Shown here: piece by piece, positions 1 through 7,453 of the stretch
How positions within the stretch are numbered: the first letter of the stretch is position 1
How the letters are laid out: the number at the start of each line of letters is the position of its first letter
Source: an uncultured Mollicutes bacterium
GTDB lineage: Bacteria; Bacillota_I; Bacilli_A; RFN20; CAG-826
Reading direction: 5' to 3'
DNA: 28,840 nt
Assembly: GCA_900542595.1 (NCBI GenBank)
Contig: UQOB01000008.1
Location: 1-28,840, forward strand
The notes under the pieces: model-generated
Databases searched by the model: none
Seen by the model: the letters and a program-made list of their open reading frames with translations, nothing else
What the model was told of the DNA's origin: nothing
Translations under genes and position numbers: made by a program

Positions 1-1759
1 CGTAGGCCGCGACTTCATCAACGTTAGTGGCAGCAATATCGATAGTGACGGTTTGGGTAGACGTGGAGAAGAAATAAGCTTCACCGCCGGCATAAACCGG
101 GACTTGATCGACATTTTCGATGCCGCTTTCAGTTAAGTGTTCTCCAATCGATTCAGCGGTTAATTCGGTGTCGTAGGGGAGGTAGGGTTTGATATAGATG
201 GAAGTTCCGTAATCCGGATCATCTAAGACACTAATCGCGACTTTTTTAGTAGCCGTATCGTACCAAACTTCCGCGTAAGGATCATAGGTCCAACCGCTAT
301 CGGCAGCATTTAATTGCGCGGCATAATCCGCAGCGTGTTTCACAAAGGTTCCATCTTCCGCTACATCTTGAAGGTCGATATTGTAGCCATCATTATACAA
401 GGTGTTGTCGTACATGGTTCCGAAATCCCAATCGAAGGTGGGGGCAGGAACGGTCGCAGTCGTTAAGCCCCCGCTTAAGTTTTCAACCCAACCGGCGATG
501 ATTTCCGTAGGCCAGGCGGTAGTGTAGTTAGAAGCGCAAGGTTGAATAAAGATATTAAGAGCGTTTGTTTCACTATCGTAAGAGGGGCAAATCAAGATGA
601 CTTTATCCGGGTCTGCATAATAATATTCTTGGTCGATATACGCTAAAGCGGTATACCCAGCATCTAATAAGGCTTTGACATAGTTATCTAAGGCTGCTTT
701 TCCGTCCGCTCCGACTGGTAAATAAGCATCGAGGTAGATAGCCATGAACCAGCTATCAACCATGATGGTGTAGTAGAGGAAATCCCCGACCGGAGCCGGT
801 ACCGTACCGGTGAACGCGATTCCTAATTGTTCAAAAGCGGTCGCGATAAGATCGGTCGGCCATTCGGTGATCAAGGAGTTAAGAATGACTTGGACGTAGA
901 CTTGACCCTGTACGTCCCAGGTGATGATACCGAGATAATTATCGGGGGAGATATAGTAATAGGAGTCCGATCCATAGTAATCGATAGCTTGGTCGTTCCA
1001 CCCGGCTTCTTTTAATACCGCTCCATAATCAGTAGCTTTAATCCCATCCATGATGAGACCGGGGTAAGGATCATAAGAAGTATCGACTAATTCCACTAAA
1101 AGATACTTTTCAGCGGTATCGATAGCGGGAATATCAATCTCCAAATCCCCTAACTCATAAAGAATAGATGTTTTAAGTTCTAATTGGTCTTTCGGGAAGG
1201 TGTCAAAGGCGACGTTAAGCCCGATATAGGCGATTTGAATGACCCCAACGCCTTCGGTGGAAGCTTCGCCATCAGGGGTGAAGGAGCTAGCTTGCAGTTG
1301 AATGATGGTTCCATCATCATATTCACCCATCAAGACTCGCATGTTTTCTGGGAGGTCTTGGATGGCGACATCTTCATAGTGCCCAGTCGCTTTGTGGACA
1401 TTAACAATGTCATCAAGGATAGCCGCATCGACATCTTCCATATGGACGATGACCGCTCCATCACCTTGGGTGGTGACATCAGTGAAGATTGAATACTCGA
1501 TATCGACCCCGTACATATTAACGTAAGGGATGTCGTGTTTTCCGATGACGCTTTCAATCATCATCTTTTCCTCGTCGGTATAATCAACCGGCGCGGGAGG
1601 GGTTGTTGTCACGCTTTGGGCGCTCGAGGTGCCGCTGATAGTGCTGAGGGACGAATCCGAGGTACTGGTATCCGTGTCAGTACTGCTCACTTTTGGGTCC
1701 ACGCAGGAAGCTAAAACTAAAAGCGATGACAGAACAACTAAAGGTAGTGCTTTTTTCAT
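1..1759 (-). CDS. Partial surface lipoprotein with ~115-aa tandem repeat domains
   Basis: The frame is open from ATG at 1759 to the window edge (586 codons visible), so the C-terminus is missing. The N-terminus is a lipoprotein signal: MKK, a hydrophobic stretch, then lipobox LASC with Cys19 as the predicted lipidated residue. A Ser/Thr/Asp-rich linker (about residues 24-50) follows. From about residue 188 the protein repeats at 112-117-residue intervals: units begin near residues 188, 300 (WPTDLIA), 416 (WPTEIIA) and 533, and each later unit carries a VPAP- or VPVY-like motif about 20 residues in. It is rich in Asp, Tyr and Ala and almost free of Cys after the lipobox. A GGAAAGG Shine-Dalgarno lies just before the ATG, and a TTGACA-like -35 lies on the minus strand at 1807-1812 with no good -10. 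It is probably an exported, membrane-tethered surface protein. I do not recognise the repeat family and assign no substrate. Confidence 0.85.
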   Translation of the reverse strand, partial: MKKALPLVVLSSLLVLASCVDPKVSSTDTDTSTSDSSLSTISGTSSAQSVTTTPPAPVDYTDEEKMMIESVIGKHDIPYVNMYGVDIEYSIFTDVTTQGDGAVIVHMEDVDAAILDDIVNVHKATGHYEDVAIQDLPENMRVLMGEYDDGTIIQLQASSFTPDGEASTEGVGVIQIAYIGLNVAFDTFPKDQLELKTSILYELGDLEIDIPAIDTAEKYLLVELVDTSYDPYPGLIMDGIKATDYGAVLKEAGWNDQAIDYYGSDSYYYISPDNYLGIITWDVQGQVYVQVILNSLITEWPTDLIATAFEQLGIAFTGTVPAPVGDFLYYTIMVDSWFMAIYLDAYLPVGADGKAALDNYVKALLDAGYTALAYIDQEYYYADPDKVILICPSYDSETNALNIFIQPCASNYTTAWPTEIIAGWVENLSGGLTTATVPAPTFDWDFGTMYDNTLYNDGYNIDLQDVAEDGTFVKHAADYAAQLNAADSGWTYDPYAEVWYDTATKKVAISVLDDPDYGTSIYIKPYLPYDTELTAESIGEHLTESGIENVDQVPVYAGGEAYFFSTSTQTVTIDIAATNVDEVAAY

Positions 1760-1925
1760 ACTTTTCCTTTCCTTTCTTTTTTGTAGTTTCCCTGATTTTC
1801 AAAACTTGTCAATTTTTATTTACGGTTTTTACAAAGAATATGCTTTAAATCACGCTTTTTCTTTAAAAAGAAAGGTATTTTAAGAAATTTAGGAGGGAAA
1901 AAGAGGTGTTTTCCTCGGTTCTTTC

Positions 1926-1954
1926 TTGTTTCTTTGACGCCTATTCATTAAAAT
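1926..1954 (+). promoter_or_regulatory. Candidate promoter for the tRNA pair
   Basis: A -35-like TTGTTT (1926-1931) is separated by 17 nt from TAAAAT (1949-1954), which is one mismatch from TATAAT. This predicts a start near 1961, 17 nt before tRNA-Arg. A 5-bp hairpin, CGCTC-AAAAA-GAGCG (1961-1975), would form the 5' leader. The -35 is weak. Confidence 0.45.
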
Positions 1955-1977
1955 AGGGGGCGCTCAAAAAGAGCGAT

Positions 1978-2054
1978 GCGCCAGTAGCTCAGCTGGATAG
2001 AGTAACAGACTACGAATCTGTGGGTCACGAGTTCGAATCTTGTCTGGCGCGCCA
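1978..2054 (+). tRNA. tRNA-Arg (anticodon ACG)
   Basis: This is a complete cloverleaf with acceptor stem GCGCCAG/CTGGCGC, discriminator G and encoded CCA. The anticodon stem is ACAGA/TCTGT around loop CTACGAA, giving anticodon ACG, which normally becomes ICG by TadA editing and reads CGN codons. The T-arm contains GTTCGAATC. It is separated by one base from the following tRNA-Pro, so the two are very likely cotranscribed. Confidence 0.95.
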
Positions 2055-2055
2055 T

Positions 2056-2133
2056 CGGGATGTAGCGCAGCTTGGTTACCGCGTCTGCTTTGGGAGCAGA
2101 AGATCATGAGTTCGAATCTCATCATCCCGACCA
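2056..2133 (+). tRNA. tRNA-Pro (anticodon TGG)
   Basis: The acceptor stem is CGGGATG/CATCCCG with discriminator A and encoded CCA. The anticodon stem is TCTGC/GCAGA around loop TTTGGGA, giving anticodon TGG. The T-arm GTTCGAATC is present. This is the second gene of a two-tRNA unit that ends at the hairpin at 2160. Confidence 0.95.
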
Positions 2134-2159
2134 TTAATTCCCATTTAATAGGTTTGACT

Positions 2160-2187
2160 GATTTGGAAAAGCAAATCTATTTTTTTA
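2160..2187 (+). terminator. Probable terminator of the tRNA unit
   Basis: A 6-bp stem, GATTTG-GAAAAG-CAAATC, is followed by TA and a run of seven T. It lies 26 nt after tRNA-Pro. The stem is short and AT-rich but correctly placed. Confidence 0.55.
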
Positions 2188-2376
2188 TATATTTAAGGAT
2201 TAATAGCAATAATCTTTATAAAAAGACGTTTCAACATTTTTAAAACGATCCGCATTTATCTTTCTACTAAAAGTGGGGAAAAATTGCTATCAGGGGCGTG
2301 TATTTATTCAGGCGTTAAATATTCTAAGTTTTAAGGTATTAATCCGGTTTTTCAAACTATAAATTAGTAGAAAAGC

Positions 2377-3789
2377 ATGCGGTACCAAGAAAGCGATAAA
2401 GTCGAATTAAAGCGAAAGATAACAAAAGATTTGGATAAGGAAATTATCGCTTTTTTGAATGCGGAAGGGGGAACTATATACATTGGGGTTGAAGATGATG
2501 GCACCATCATCGGAATCGATAATAATTTGCATGATGATTTAGATCTTCAAATATCGTCAATCGTGTGTGATGCAATAAAAAGAGATGCCCGGTCTTTGAT
2601 CAGGCATTATTTCAATGAGGATAATGTTATGGTAATTGAAGTAATGAAAGGTGATAATAAACCATACTTTCTTTCTTCTACCGGTCCTCGATCTAATGGA
2701 ACATATATAAGGGTCGGAAGAAGTAAAAGGCAAGCTACTGATGGTGAAATTATTTCTATGATTAGGGACTACTCTAAAACAAATTGGGAGGATGAAATTT
2801 CTCCCGACCAAGAACTGCACTTTTCATATGCAAATTTATATTTTCATAATCAAAATTTGGAATTTAACGAAGAAAAATATTTTACGATTGGCATTAGAAA
2901 CAGTAATTCTAAATTTACCAACCTAGCTTTATTGCTGAGTGACGAAAATCCTATAATCGTTAAGATGGCTTGTTATGATAATGTTCTTAATTTCAACTAC
3001 AAAAAGGAATTTACCGGTTCAATTATAAAGATTGCCAATGACGTATTAAACGAAGCTGAAATGTTTAATATCACATCAGCTACGATTCCTGAGTTTGGAG
3101 GGATTCGAATAGAAACTAAATCTTATCCTGGGAAAAGTCTTAGAGAAGCTATATTAAATGCTTTATGTCACGCTGATTACAGCATGCCATCAAATATTAA
3201 AATTGAATTTTATTCTGATAAAGTAGAAATAACGAATCCTGGTGGCATTTATCGATATGGCATTGATGATATTTTGCTTGGCATACAATCCTTTAGAAAT
3301 CCAAAATTGATCGCGGTATTTCATAGGCTAGGCTTTATCGAGAATTATGGCACAGGCCTTAAAAGAATTAGAGAAGCATATCCTAACTATGATATAGGAA
3401 GCTTTCTAATGAATAGCCGGCAATGGTTTAGGTTAACATTGCCAGATTTAAATTATGAAAAACAATCTTTGATGGGCAATGTCCCTCAAAATGTCCCCCA
3501 AAAAGCCTCGGATGTCCCTCAAAATGTCCCCCAAAAAGCCTCGGATGTCCCTCAAAATGTCCCCCAAAAAGCCTCGGATGTCCCTCAAAATGTCCCCCAA
3601 ACAGATCTTGATAGAATTATTTTAGCTATAGGGCAAAACAATCAAATCACCCGGAGTGAATTAGCTAAAACTATTGGTAAAAGCACCAAGACTGTGGCAA
3701 GAATTATCAAAGAATCCCGTTGTATAAATTTTATCGGCTCATCGAAAACAGGCCATTGGGAGATAATCGATAAGGAACAAAATAAGTGA
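2377..3789 (+). CDS. AlbA_2 / HATPase_c_4-type DNA-binding regulator with VPQ repeats
   Basis: This 470-residue protein is of the 'divergent AAA-4 / Schlafen AlbA_2' class of predicted transcriptional regulators. The N-terminal AlbA_2-like domain (about 1-120) begins ESDKVELKR and contains FLNAEGGTIYIGVEDDG. A histidine-kinase-type ATPase-like region (about 245-345) contains LREAILNALCHADY, ITNPGG and ENYGTGLKRI. The C-terminus (about 410-465) is a winged-helix-like segment with TRSELAKTIGKSTKTVARII. Between them lie three complete 11-residue units of the type DVPQNVPQKAS plus a partial fourth. VPQ-rich linkers are common in this family. The gene is markedly more AT-rich than groEL or the hydrogenase genes, which suggests acquisition. 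No Shine-Dalgarno is visible before ATG 2377, but TATAAA (2358-2363) lies 13 nt upstream. Its target genes are unknown. Confidence 0.8.
   Translation: MRYQESDKVELKRKITKDLDKEIIAFLNAEGGTIYIGVEDDGTIIGIDNNLHDDLDLQISSIVCDAIKRDARSLIRHYFNEDNVMVIEVMKGDNKPYFLSSTGPRSNGTYIRVGRSKRQATDGEIISMIRDYSKTNWEDEISPDQELHFSYANLYFHNQNLEFNEEKYFTIGIRNSNSKFTNLALLLSDENPIIVKMACYDNVLNFNYKKEFTGSIIKIANDVLNEAEMFNITSATIPEFGGIRIETKSYPGKSLREAILNALCHADYSMPSNIKIEFYSDKVEITNPGGIYRYGIDDILLGIQSFRNPKLIAVFHRLGFIENYGTGLKRIREAYPNYDIGSFLMNSRQWFRLTLPDLNYEKQSLMGNVPQNVPQKASDVPQNVPQKASDVPQNVPQKASDVPQNVPQTDLDRIILAIGQNNQITRSELAKTIGKSTKTVARIIKESRCINFIGSSKTGHWEIIDKEQNK
3478..3600 (+). repeat. 33-bp in-frame tandem repeat, 3.7 copies
   Basis: Units start at 3478, 3511 and 3544, and a 24-bp partial copy covers 3577-3600. 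Apart from the first codon of unit 1 (AAT instead of GAT), the copies are identical at every base, including synonymous positions. Each encodes DVPQNVPQKAS. Such identity points to recent slipped-strand or recombinational expansion rather than ancient duplication. Confidence 0.95.
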
Positions 3790-3792
3790 AGT

Positions 3793-3818
3793 ACATACGT
3801 ATAAAAATATTCGTATGT
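3793..3818. terminator. Inverted repeat downstream of the AlbA_2 gene
   Basis: The arms ACATACG and CGTATGT (7 bp) flank a second 3-bp stem with an AAAA loop, 3 nt after the stop codon. No T-run follows on the plus strand, so termination by the intrinsic mechanism is uncertain. It could instead be a protein-binding site or an RNA-stabilising hairpin. Confidence 0.4.
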
Positions 3819-4104
3819 AGCCGAAAGCATATCTATACACACCTAAAATCTAATGATCATATGTAATTTGTAATAGAGTCGGTTTCCGTCAATCAGCCTG
3901 AGTTTGCTCAGTCAATTATGCGCTTTAATATAAGCGGAATTTACTCTAATAATTAACAGGCTATGGTAATGAGGAAAATTTTTACTTTTTATAAGACTCT
4001 TAAGAATTAAGATAATGTAAAGATTAGTTTTTTTGATTTGCAAAATAAAGGGAGCGATATTTTTTGACGTTCTTTTTATTGTTATTTTTGAGGGCAAACG
4101 AAAA

Positions 4105-4161
4105 GCAACCGCCGGGAAAGGAGACTCTCAACAACAGCACTTAATGACGGTTGCCTTTTTT
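4105..4161 (+). ncRNA. Unidentified structured element or terminator-like hairpin
   Basis: GCAACCG (4105-4111) pairs with CGGTTGC (4148-4154) across a 36-nt GC-richer loop containing GGAAAGGAG and a nested GAG-ACT-CTC. A run of six T follows at 4156-4161. The long ordered loop and the contrast with AT-rich flanks are more than a simple terminator needs. It could be a small RNA, a leader/attenuator remnant, or a terminator. No downstream gene in register identifies it, and I do not recognise an Rfam family. Confidence 0.4.
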
Positions 4162-4290
4162 ATTTTCAAACAAGTTTTATAAATGTCAAAGAAATATTTA
4201 CAATCAAAGATAAAAAATGGGTTAGATTTTGAAAAAGATAAGTTTTTATCAAATAAATTTAGAAGAAATATTTTTAAAGATTCCCCCTCT

Positions 4291-4319
4291 TTAAAACGTC
4301 TTAATCTTTGCTTTATGAT
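4291..4319 (+). promoter_or_regulatory. Promoter of tag, implying a leaderless mRNA
   Basis: TTAAAA (4291-4296) is followed after 17 nt by TATGAT (4314-4319). The expected start site near 4326 is only about 3 nt before the ATG at 4329, and there is no properly spaced Shine-Dalgarno. Confidence 0.45.
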
Positions 4320-4328
4320 ATTAAAGGT

Positions 4329-4901
4329 ATGAAGGAAGAAAAAAGACGCTGCGGGTGGTGCAACATGAATAACCCTCTATACGTCAAATATCATGATGAA
4401 GAGTGGGGGAGACTTAATCTTGATGAACAACACCTCTTTGAACTTCTAGTTTTAGAAAGTTTCCAGGCCGGCTTATCTTGGGAATGTATCTTAAATAAAA
4501 GAGAAAGTTTTCGAAAAGCCTTCGATAACTTTGATGTTTTAAAAGTTGCCTCTTATAAAGAAGATAAGATTAAAGAACTGATGATTAACCCGGGGATAAT
4601 AAGAAACCAGAGAAAGATTGAAGCCGCGATAAATAACGCTGAAAAATTTATTGAAATTGAAAAGAAGTTCGGAAGTTTTAAGGACTATCTTTTAAGTTTT
4701 TCTAAATGGAAAATATATCGAGAAGTGGGACTGACGAAGTCAGCTTTATCGGACGAGATCAGTTGTGATTTAAAGAAAAGAGGCTTTAAGTTTTTAGGGA
4801 CGACAATTATTTATTCGTACCTTCAAGCAATCGGGATTATTAACTCTCATGAACCAGAATGTTTCTGCTACGTAGAAAACCTCGATAAAATATTAAAATA
4901 A
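4329..4901 (+). CDS. tag: DNA-3-methyladenine glycosylase I
   Basis: This 190-residue protein excises 3-methyladenine from alkylated DNA as the first step of base-excision repair in the cytoplasm. Family signatures are clear: CGWC near the N-terminus, YHDEEWG, LELLVLESFQAGLSW with the conserved Glu and Trp, and the C-terminal HEPECFC. The N-terminal Cys, the His of HDEEWG, and the His and Cys of HEPEC match the zinc ligands known in Tag. I chose ATG 4329 (MKEEKRR) over the in-frame TTG at 4308 because the family begins just before CGWC and nothing supports the longer form. Initiation may be leaderless. The gene stands alone, between the AT-rich spacer and the glucosidase, and its composition is also AT-rich. 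Confidence 0.93.
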   Translation: MKEEKRRCGWCNMNNPLYVKYHDEEWGRLNLDEQHLFELLVLESFQAGLSWECILNKRESFRKAFDNFDVLKVASYKEDKIKELMINPGIIRNQRKIEAAINNAEKFIEIEKKFGSFKDYLLSFSKWKIYREVGLTKSALSDEISCDLKKRGFKFLGTTIIYSYLQAIGIINSHEPECFCYVENLDKILK

Positions 4902-4968
4902 TTAAGTTTTGCTTAGATAATTGATTATTCAAAAATCTTTGAATTTATAGTTAAATAGCCGGAAATAC

Positions 4969-5013
4969 CTGCAAATTCATTATCTTTTGTCTTTTTGATT
5001 TTGCAGATATTTT
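4969..5013 (+). terminator. Possible weak terminator after tag
   Basis: CTGCAAA (4969-4975) can pair with TTTGCAG (5000-5006) across a 24-nt loop, followed by ATATTTTT. The large loop makes this a low-confidence call. Confidence 0.3.
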
Positions 5014-5029
5014 TCCTTTATTTTCTTAG

Positions 5030-5058
5030 CTTACAGAAGAAAGAAAAGCTCCTATAAT
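5030..5058 (+). promoter_or_regulatory. Sigma-A-type promoter of the GH31 gene
   Basis: A perfect TATAAT (5053-5058) lies 17 nt after CTTACA (5030-5035, 4 of 6 to TTGACA). This predicts a start near 5065 and a ~38-nt leader containing AGAGGA before ATG 5103. No catabolite-response element or other operator was recognised. Confidence 0.65.
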
Positions 5059-5102
5059 AGAAGAAGAAAATTGTTTCAAAGTATCAGAGGACTTATCGCT
5101 TT

Positions 5103-7037
5103 ATGATTAAAAAGTATGTTTATGGAAAACCTTATTTAACGAGGTCTTATTTAGAAGATTTTAAAGAAGAAACTGGGGAGCCTTTACCCTTTAAATATCA
5201 AAAGACGGAAAAAGGTTATACCTTTCGTTATCCATTAAAAGAAAAAGATAAGATATATGGTCTTGGGGAAGCGACTGGGAAGATTGATAAAAGGGGTAAG
5301 AGGTGGATCAGCTTCGCGAGCGATAACGGGCACCATGAAGATGATACTTTAAGCCTTTATAGCGCGCATAACTTTATCGTGATTGATGGGGAAACCCCAT
5401 TTGGAGCTTTCTTCGATAGTCCTTCAACCGTGATTTTTGATTTAGCTTATACCAATAAAGATGAAATCGTTATTACCAGCGAAAAACCTTTCACTTTATA
5501 TCTCATCTTTAATACGGATGCTTATTCAATCATTAAAGAGCATCGAAATGCTTCTGGGAAAAGCTATTTCCCCGCTTTATGGGGCTTTGGGTACGGGCAA
5601 AGCCGCTTCAGCTATTTTAATGAAAAGCAGGTGATGAAAGTCTTTAAGAAACATCAAAAGTATCAACTGCCTTTAGATTACATTTGTCTCGATATCCACT
5701 ATATGGATGAGTTTGAAGACTTTACCTTTAATCAGAAAAGATTCCCTGATCCTAAAGGCTTAATCACGATCCTTAAAGATGAAGGAGTATACCTCATCCC
5801 CATCGTCGACTGCGGTCTCAAGGTTAACGATAAGCCTATGATCAAAGAAGGTTTAGAGAAGGGGTATTTCGTTAAAAAAGAAGATGGCACTCCTTTTAAA
5901 GCGGCCGTGTGGCCAGGTTTTACCTATTTCGTCGATTTCTTTAAGAAAGACGCGAAAGAATATTTCGGTCACCTCTATTCTTTCTATACCGATTTAGGGA
6001 TTGAAGGTTTCTGGAACGATATGAATGAACCTTCCATCTTTTATAGTGAATTGACCAAAGACCTACCAAAGGAAGAAAAGAAGAAGGGGAATCCCGATTT
6101 TGAAGGGAATGGTTACTTTCAAGATTATTCTTCTTTCTTTCATGTTATTGATGGGCAAAACGTCAATCACTATGAAGTCCATAACCTTTACGGGGGATTA
6201 CTCTGTGAAGCTTGTTATGACGGGGTCGATAAACTTTTAAAAGCTAGAAGAGGCGTCATCTTTAGCCGGAGCAGCTATAGCGCTACCCACCGTTATAGCG
6301 GGCTTTGGACCGGGGATAATTCTTCCACTTACCGCCATTTAAGGTTGAACTTTAATCAACTCTTAGGCCTCAATATGGAAGGTTTCCTTTTTAGCGGAGC
6401 CGATACTGGGGGTTTTGGTGGTAATTGCTCAAGATCCTTACTATTAAGATGGTTAGCCCTTTCCCTTTGGACCCCCTTATTCCGTAACCACTGCGCGATA
6501 ATCTTCCGGCCGCAGGAATGTTACCATTACCGGAAAAAGAAGGACTTTCGGAATCTTTTAAACGCTAGATATCAATTATTACCTTATATCTATAGTGAAT
6601 TTGGGAAAGCCGTTTTACGTGATGATATTCTTTTTAAACCTCTTTCCTTCATCTTCAAGGATGATGAAACGGCAAGAAACATCGATGACCAGCTCCTCTT
6701 CGGTGATAGTGTGATGATTTGCCCCATCTTAAATAAAGAAAAGACGAGGAAAGTATATCTCCCGGTAAGTATGACGGAAGTCAGGTACGATGGGAAAAAC
6801 TTTAAAGAAACTAAAGTTGATAGGGGGTGGAGAGAAATTAAGGTGCCTTTAAATGAACTCGTCTTCTATATCCTCCCCGATAAATGCGTGCCCGTTACGA
6901 AGCCTTGTCTCCACACGAAAGATATCGATTTAAGTGATGTAAAACTCATCGGAAGTGGCACCGAGTACGAACAATATCTCGATGATGGCTTCACCAAAGA
7001 CATCAAAGAAAGCAATATCCGCGTCATTAAAAAGTAA
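5103..7037 (+). CDS. Glycoside hydrolase family 31 alpha-glucosidase-like enzyme
   Basis: This 644-residue retaining GH31 enzyme is predicted to release alpha-linked glucose (or a related sugar) from oligosaccharides. An N-terminal beta-sandwich region (about 1-150, with IYGLGEATG) precedes the (beta/alpha)8 catalytic domain. The nucleophile is Asp306 in FWNDMNEP and the probable acid/base is Asp405 in LWTGDNSS. Other GH31 landmarks are LDYICLDIHYMD, FPDPKG and FSGADTGGFGG. The C-terminus (about 560-644) looks like the usual beta domain. There is no signal peptide or membrane segment, so it is probably cytoplasmic and acts on imported sugars. It is monocistronic, with its own promoter upstream and a terminator after the stop. 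Exact linkage specificity cannot be read from the sequence. Confidence 0.92.
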   Translation: MIKKYVYGKPYLTRSYLEDFKEETGEPLPFKYQKTEKGYTFRYPLKEKDKIYGLGEATGKIDKRGKRWISFASDNGHHEDDTLSLYSAHNFIVIDGETPFGAFFDSPSTVIFDLAYTNKDEIVITSEKPFTLYLIFNTDAYSIIKEHRNASGKSYFPALWGFGYGQSRFSYFNEKQVMKVFKKHQKYQLPLDYICLDIHYMDEFEDFTFNQKRFPDPKGLITILKDEGVYLIPIVDCGLKVNDKPMIKEGLEKGYFVKKEDGTPFKAAVWPGFTYFVDFFKKDAKEYFGHLYSFYTDLGIEGFWNDMNEPSIFYSELTKDLPKEEKKKGNPDFEGNGYFQDYSSFFHVIDGQNVNHYEVHNLYGGLLCEACYDGVDKLLKARRGVIFSRSSYSATHRYSGLWTGDNSSTYRHLRLNFNQLLGLNMEGFLFSGADTGGFGGNCSRSLLLRWLALSLWTPLFRNHCAIIFRPQECYHYRKKKDFRNLLNARYQLLPYIYSEFGKAVLRDDILFKPLSFIFKDDETARNIDDQLLFGDSVMICPILNKEKTRKVYLPVSMTEVRYDGKNFKETKVDRGWREIKVPLNELVFYILPDKCVPVTKPCLHTKDIDLSDVKLIGSGTEYEQYLDDGFTKDIKESNIRVIKK

Positions 7038-7056
7038 GGATTTTCCTGTTAAAAAT

Positions 7057-7084
7057 AAGAGAGTTAACACCCACTTTCTTTTTT
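7057..7084 (+). terminator. Intrinsic terminator of the GH31 gene
   Basis: AGAGAGT (7058-7064) pairs with ACTTTCT (7073-7079), with one G-T wobble, across an 8-nt loop and runs into six T (7079-7084). It abuts the CIRCE-like operator of groESL and so insulates the two transcription units. Confidence 0.65.
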
Positions 7085-7109
7085 AGCACTCTTACCTTGA
7101 CACTGCCAA
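7083..7109 (+). promoter_or_regulatory. CIRCE-type HrcA operator (degenerate right half)
   Basis: The left arm TTAGCACTC (7083-7091) matches the CIRCE consensus exactly. After 9 nt comes CACTGCCAA (7101-7109), 6 of 9 to the expected GAGTGCTAA. The element overlaps the groES promoter, as is known for HrcA-repressed chaperone operons. No hrcA gene is in this window. Confidence 0.75.
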
Positions 7110-7124
7110 AAATATCATTATGAT
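7097..7124 (+). promoter_or_regulatory. Sigma-A promoter of groES-groEL
   Basis: A consensus TTGACA (7097-7102), a 16-nt spacer and TATGAT (7119-7124) are present. The -35 lies inside the CIRCE spacer/right arm, so HrcA bound there would block RNA polymerase. The ATG at 7120 lies within the -10 and cannot be the groES start. Confidence 0.75.
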
Positions 7125-7149
7125 TATTGATGTAAACGGAGGAAAAATC

Positions 7150-7431
7150 ATGATTAGACCATTGCATGATTATGTGTTAATTGAAAAGGAACCGAAAGAA
7201 AAGAAGGTCGGCTCCATCGTTTTAACAACGGAAAAGAAACAAGGTAACGTCGCGAAAGTCGTCGCCTTAGGTCCAGGGAAGGTCAATGAAGATGGCTTCA
7301 CTGAACCGATCAATGGCCTCCAAGTTGGGGACAAGGTTATTTACCGGGAATATGCCGGAACTGATTACAAAGATGGGGACCACGAATATATCGTCATCAA
7401 AGCTGAAGATATCTTAGCGGTCATCGAATAA
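7150..7431 (+). CDS. groES: Co-chaperonin GroES
   Basis: This 93-residue GroES is the heptameric lid of the GroEL folding chamber. Visible family features are the N-terminal IRPLHDYVLIE, the mobile-loop region around GSIVLTTEKKQ, VVALGPGK, VGDKVIYREYAGT and the terminal EDILAVIE. The start at 7150 is set by GGAGG (7138-7142) with 7-nt spacing; the in-frame ATG at 7120 falls in the promoter -10. It is the first gene of the groES-groEL operon, with groEL 22 nt downstream, and is predicted to be heat-inducible through HrcA/CIRCE. Confidence 0.97.
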   Translation: MIRPLHDYVLIEKEPKEKKVGSIVLTTEKKQGNVAKVVALGPGKVNEDGFTEPINGLQVGDKVIYREYAGTDYKDGDHEYIVIKAEDILAVIE

Positions 7432-7453
7432 AAAAGAAAAGAGGCTCATTTAT

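Larger units (their letters stand above)
3790..4328. other. Gene-free AT-rich spacer (539 nt)
   Basis: I see no credible coding region here. It contains an inverted repeat right after the regulator gene (ACATACG 3793-3799 with CGTATGT 3812-3818, inner ATA-AAAA-TAT), a small CTGAG/CTCAG hairpin (3898-3911), the GC-rich hairpin at 4105-4161, and the tag promoter at its right end. The composition matches the preceding regulator, which is consistent with one acquired or degraded segment. Confidence 0.6.

Noticed and set aside
3478..3600. Possible CRISPR-like direct repeats
   Set aside because: The units are contiguous with no spacers, lie in frame inside a protein and encode the VPQ linker typical of this regulator family.
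2111..4328. Attachment-site repeat of the tRNA-Pro 3' end
   Set aside because: I looked for a second copy of the tRNA-Pro 3' end up to tag and found none. No integrase gene is present.
7120..7149. Longer groES start at ATG 7120
   Set aside because: This ATG lies inside the TATGAT -10 element. ATG 7150 has GGAGG at 7 nt and matches the family N-terminus.
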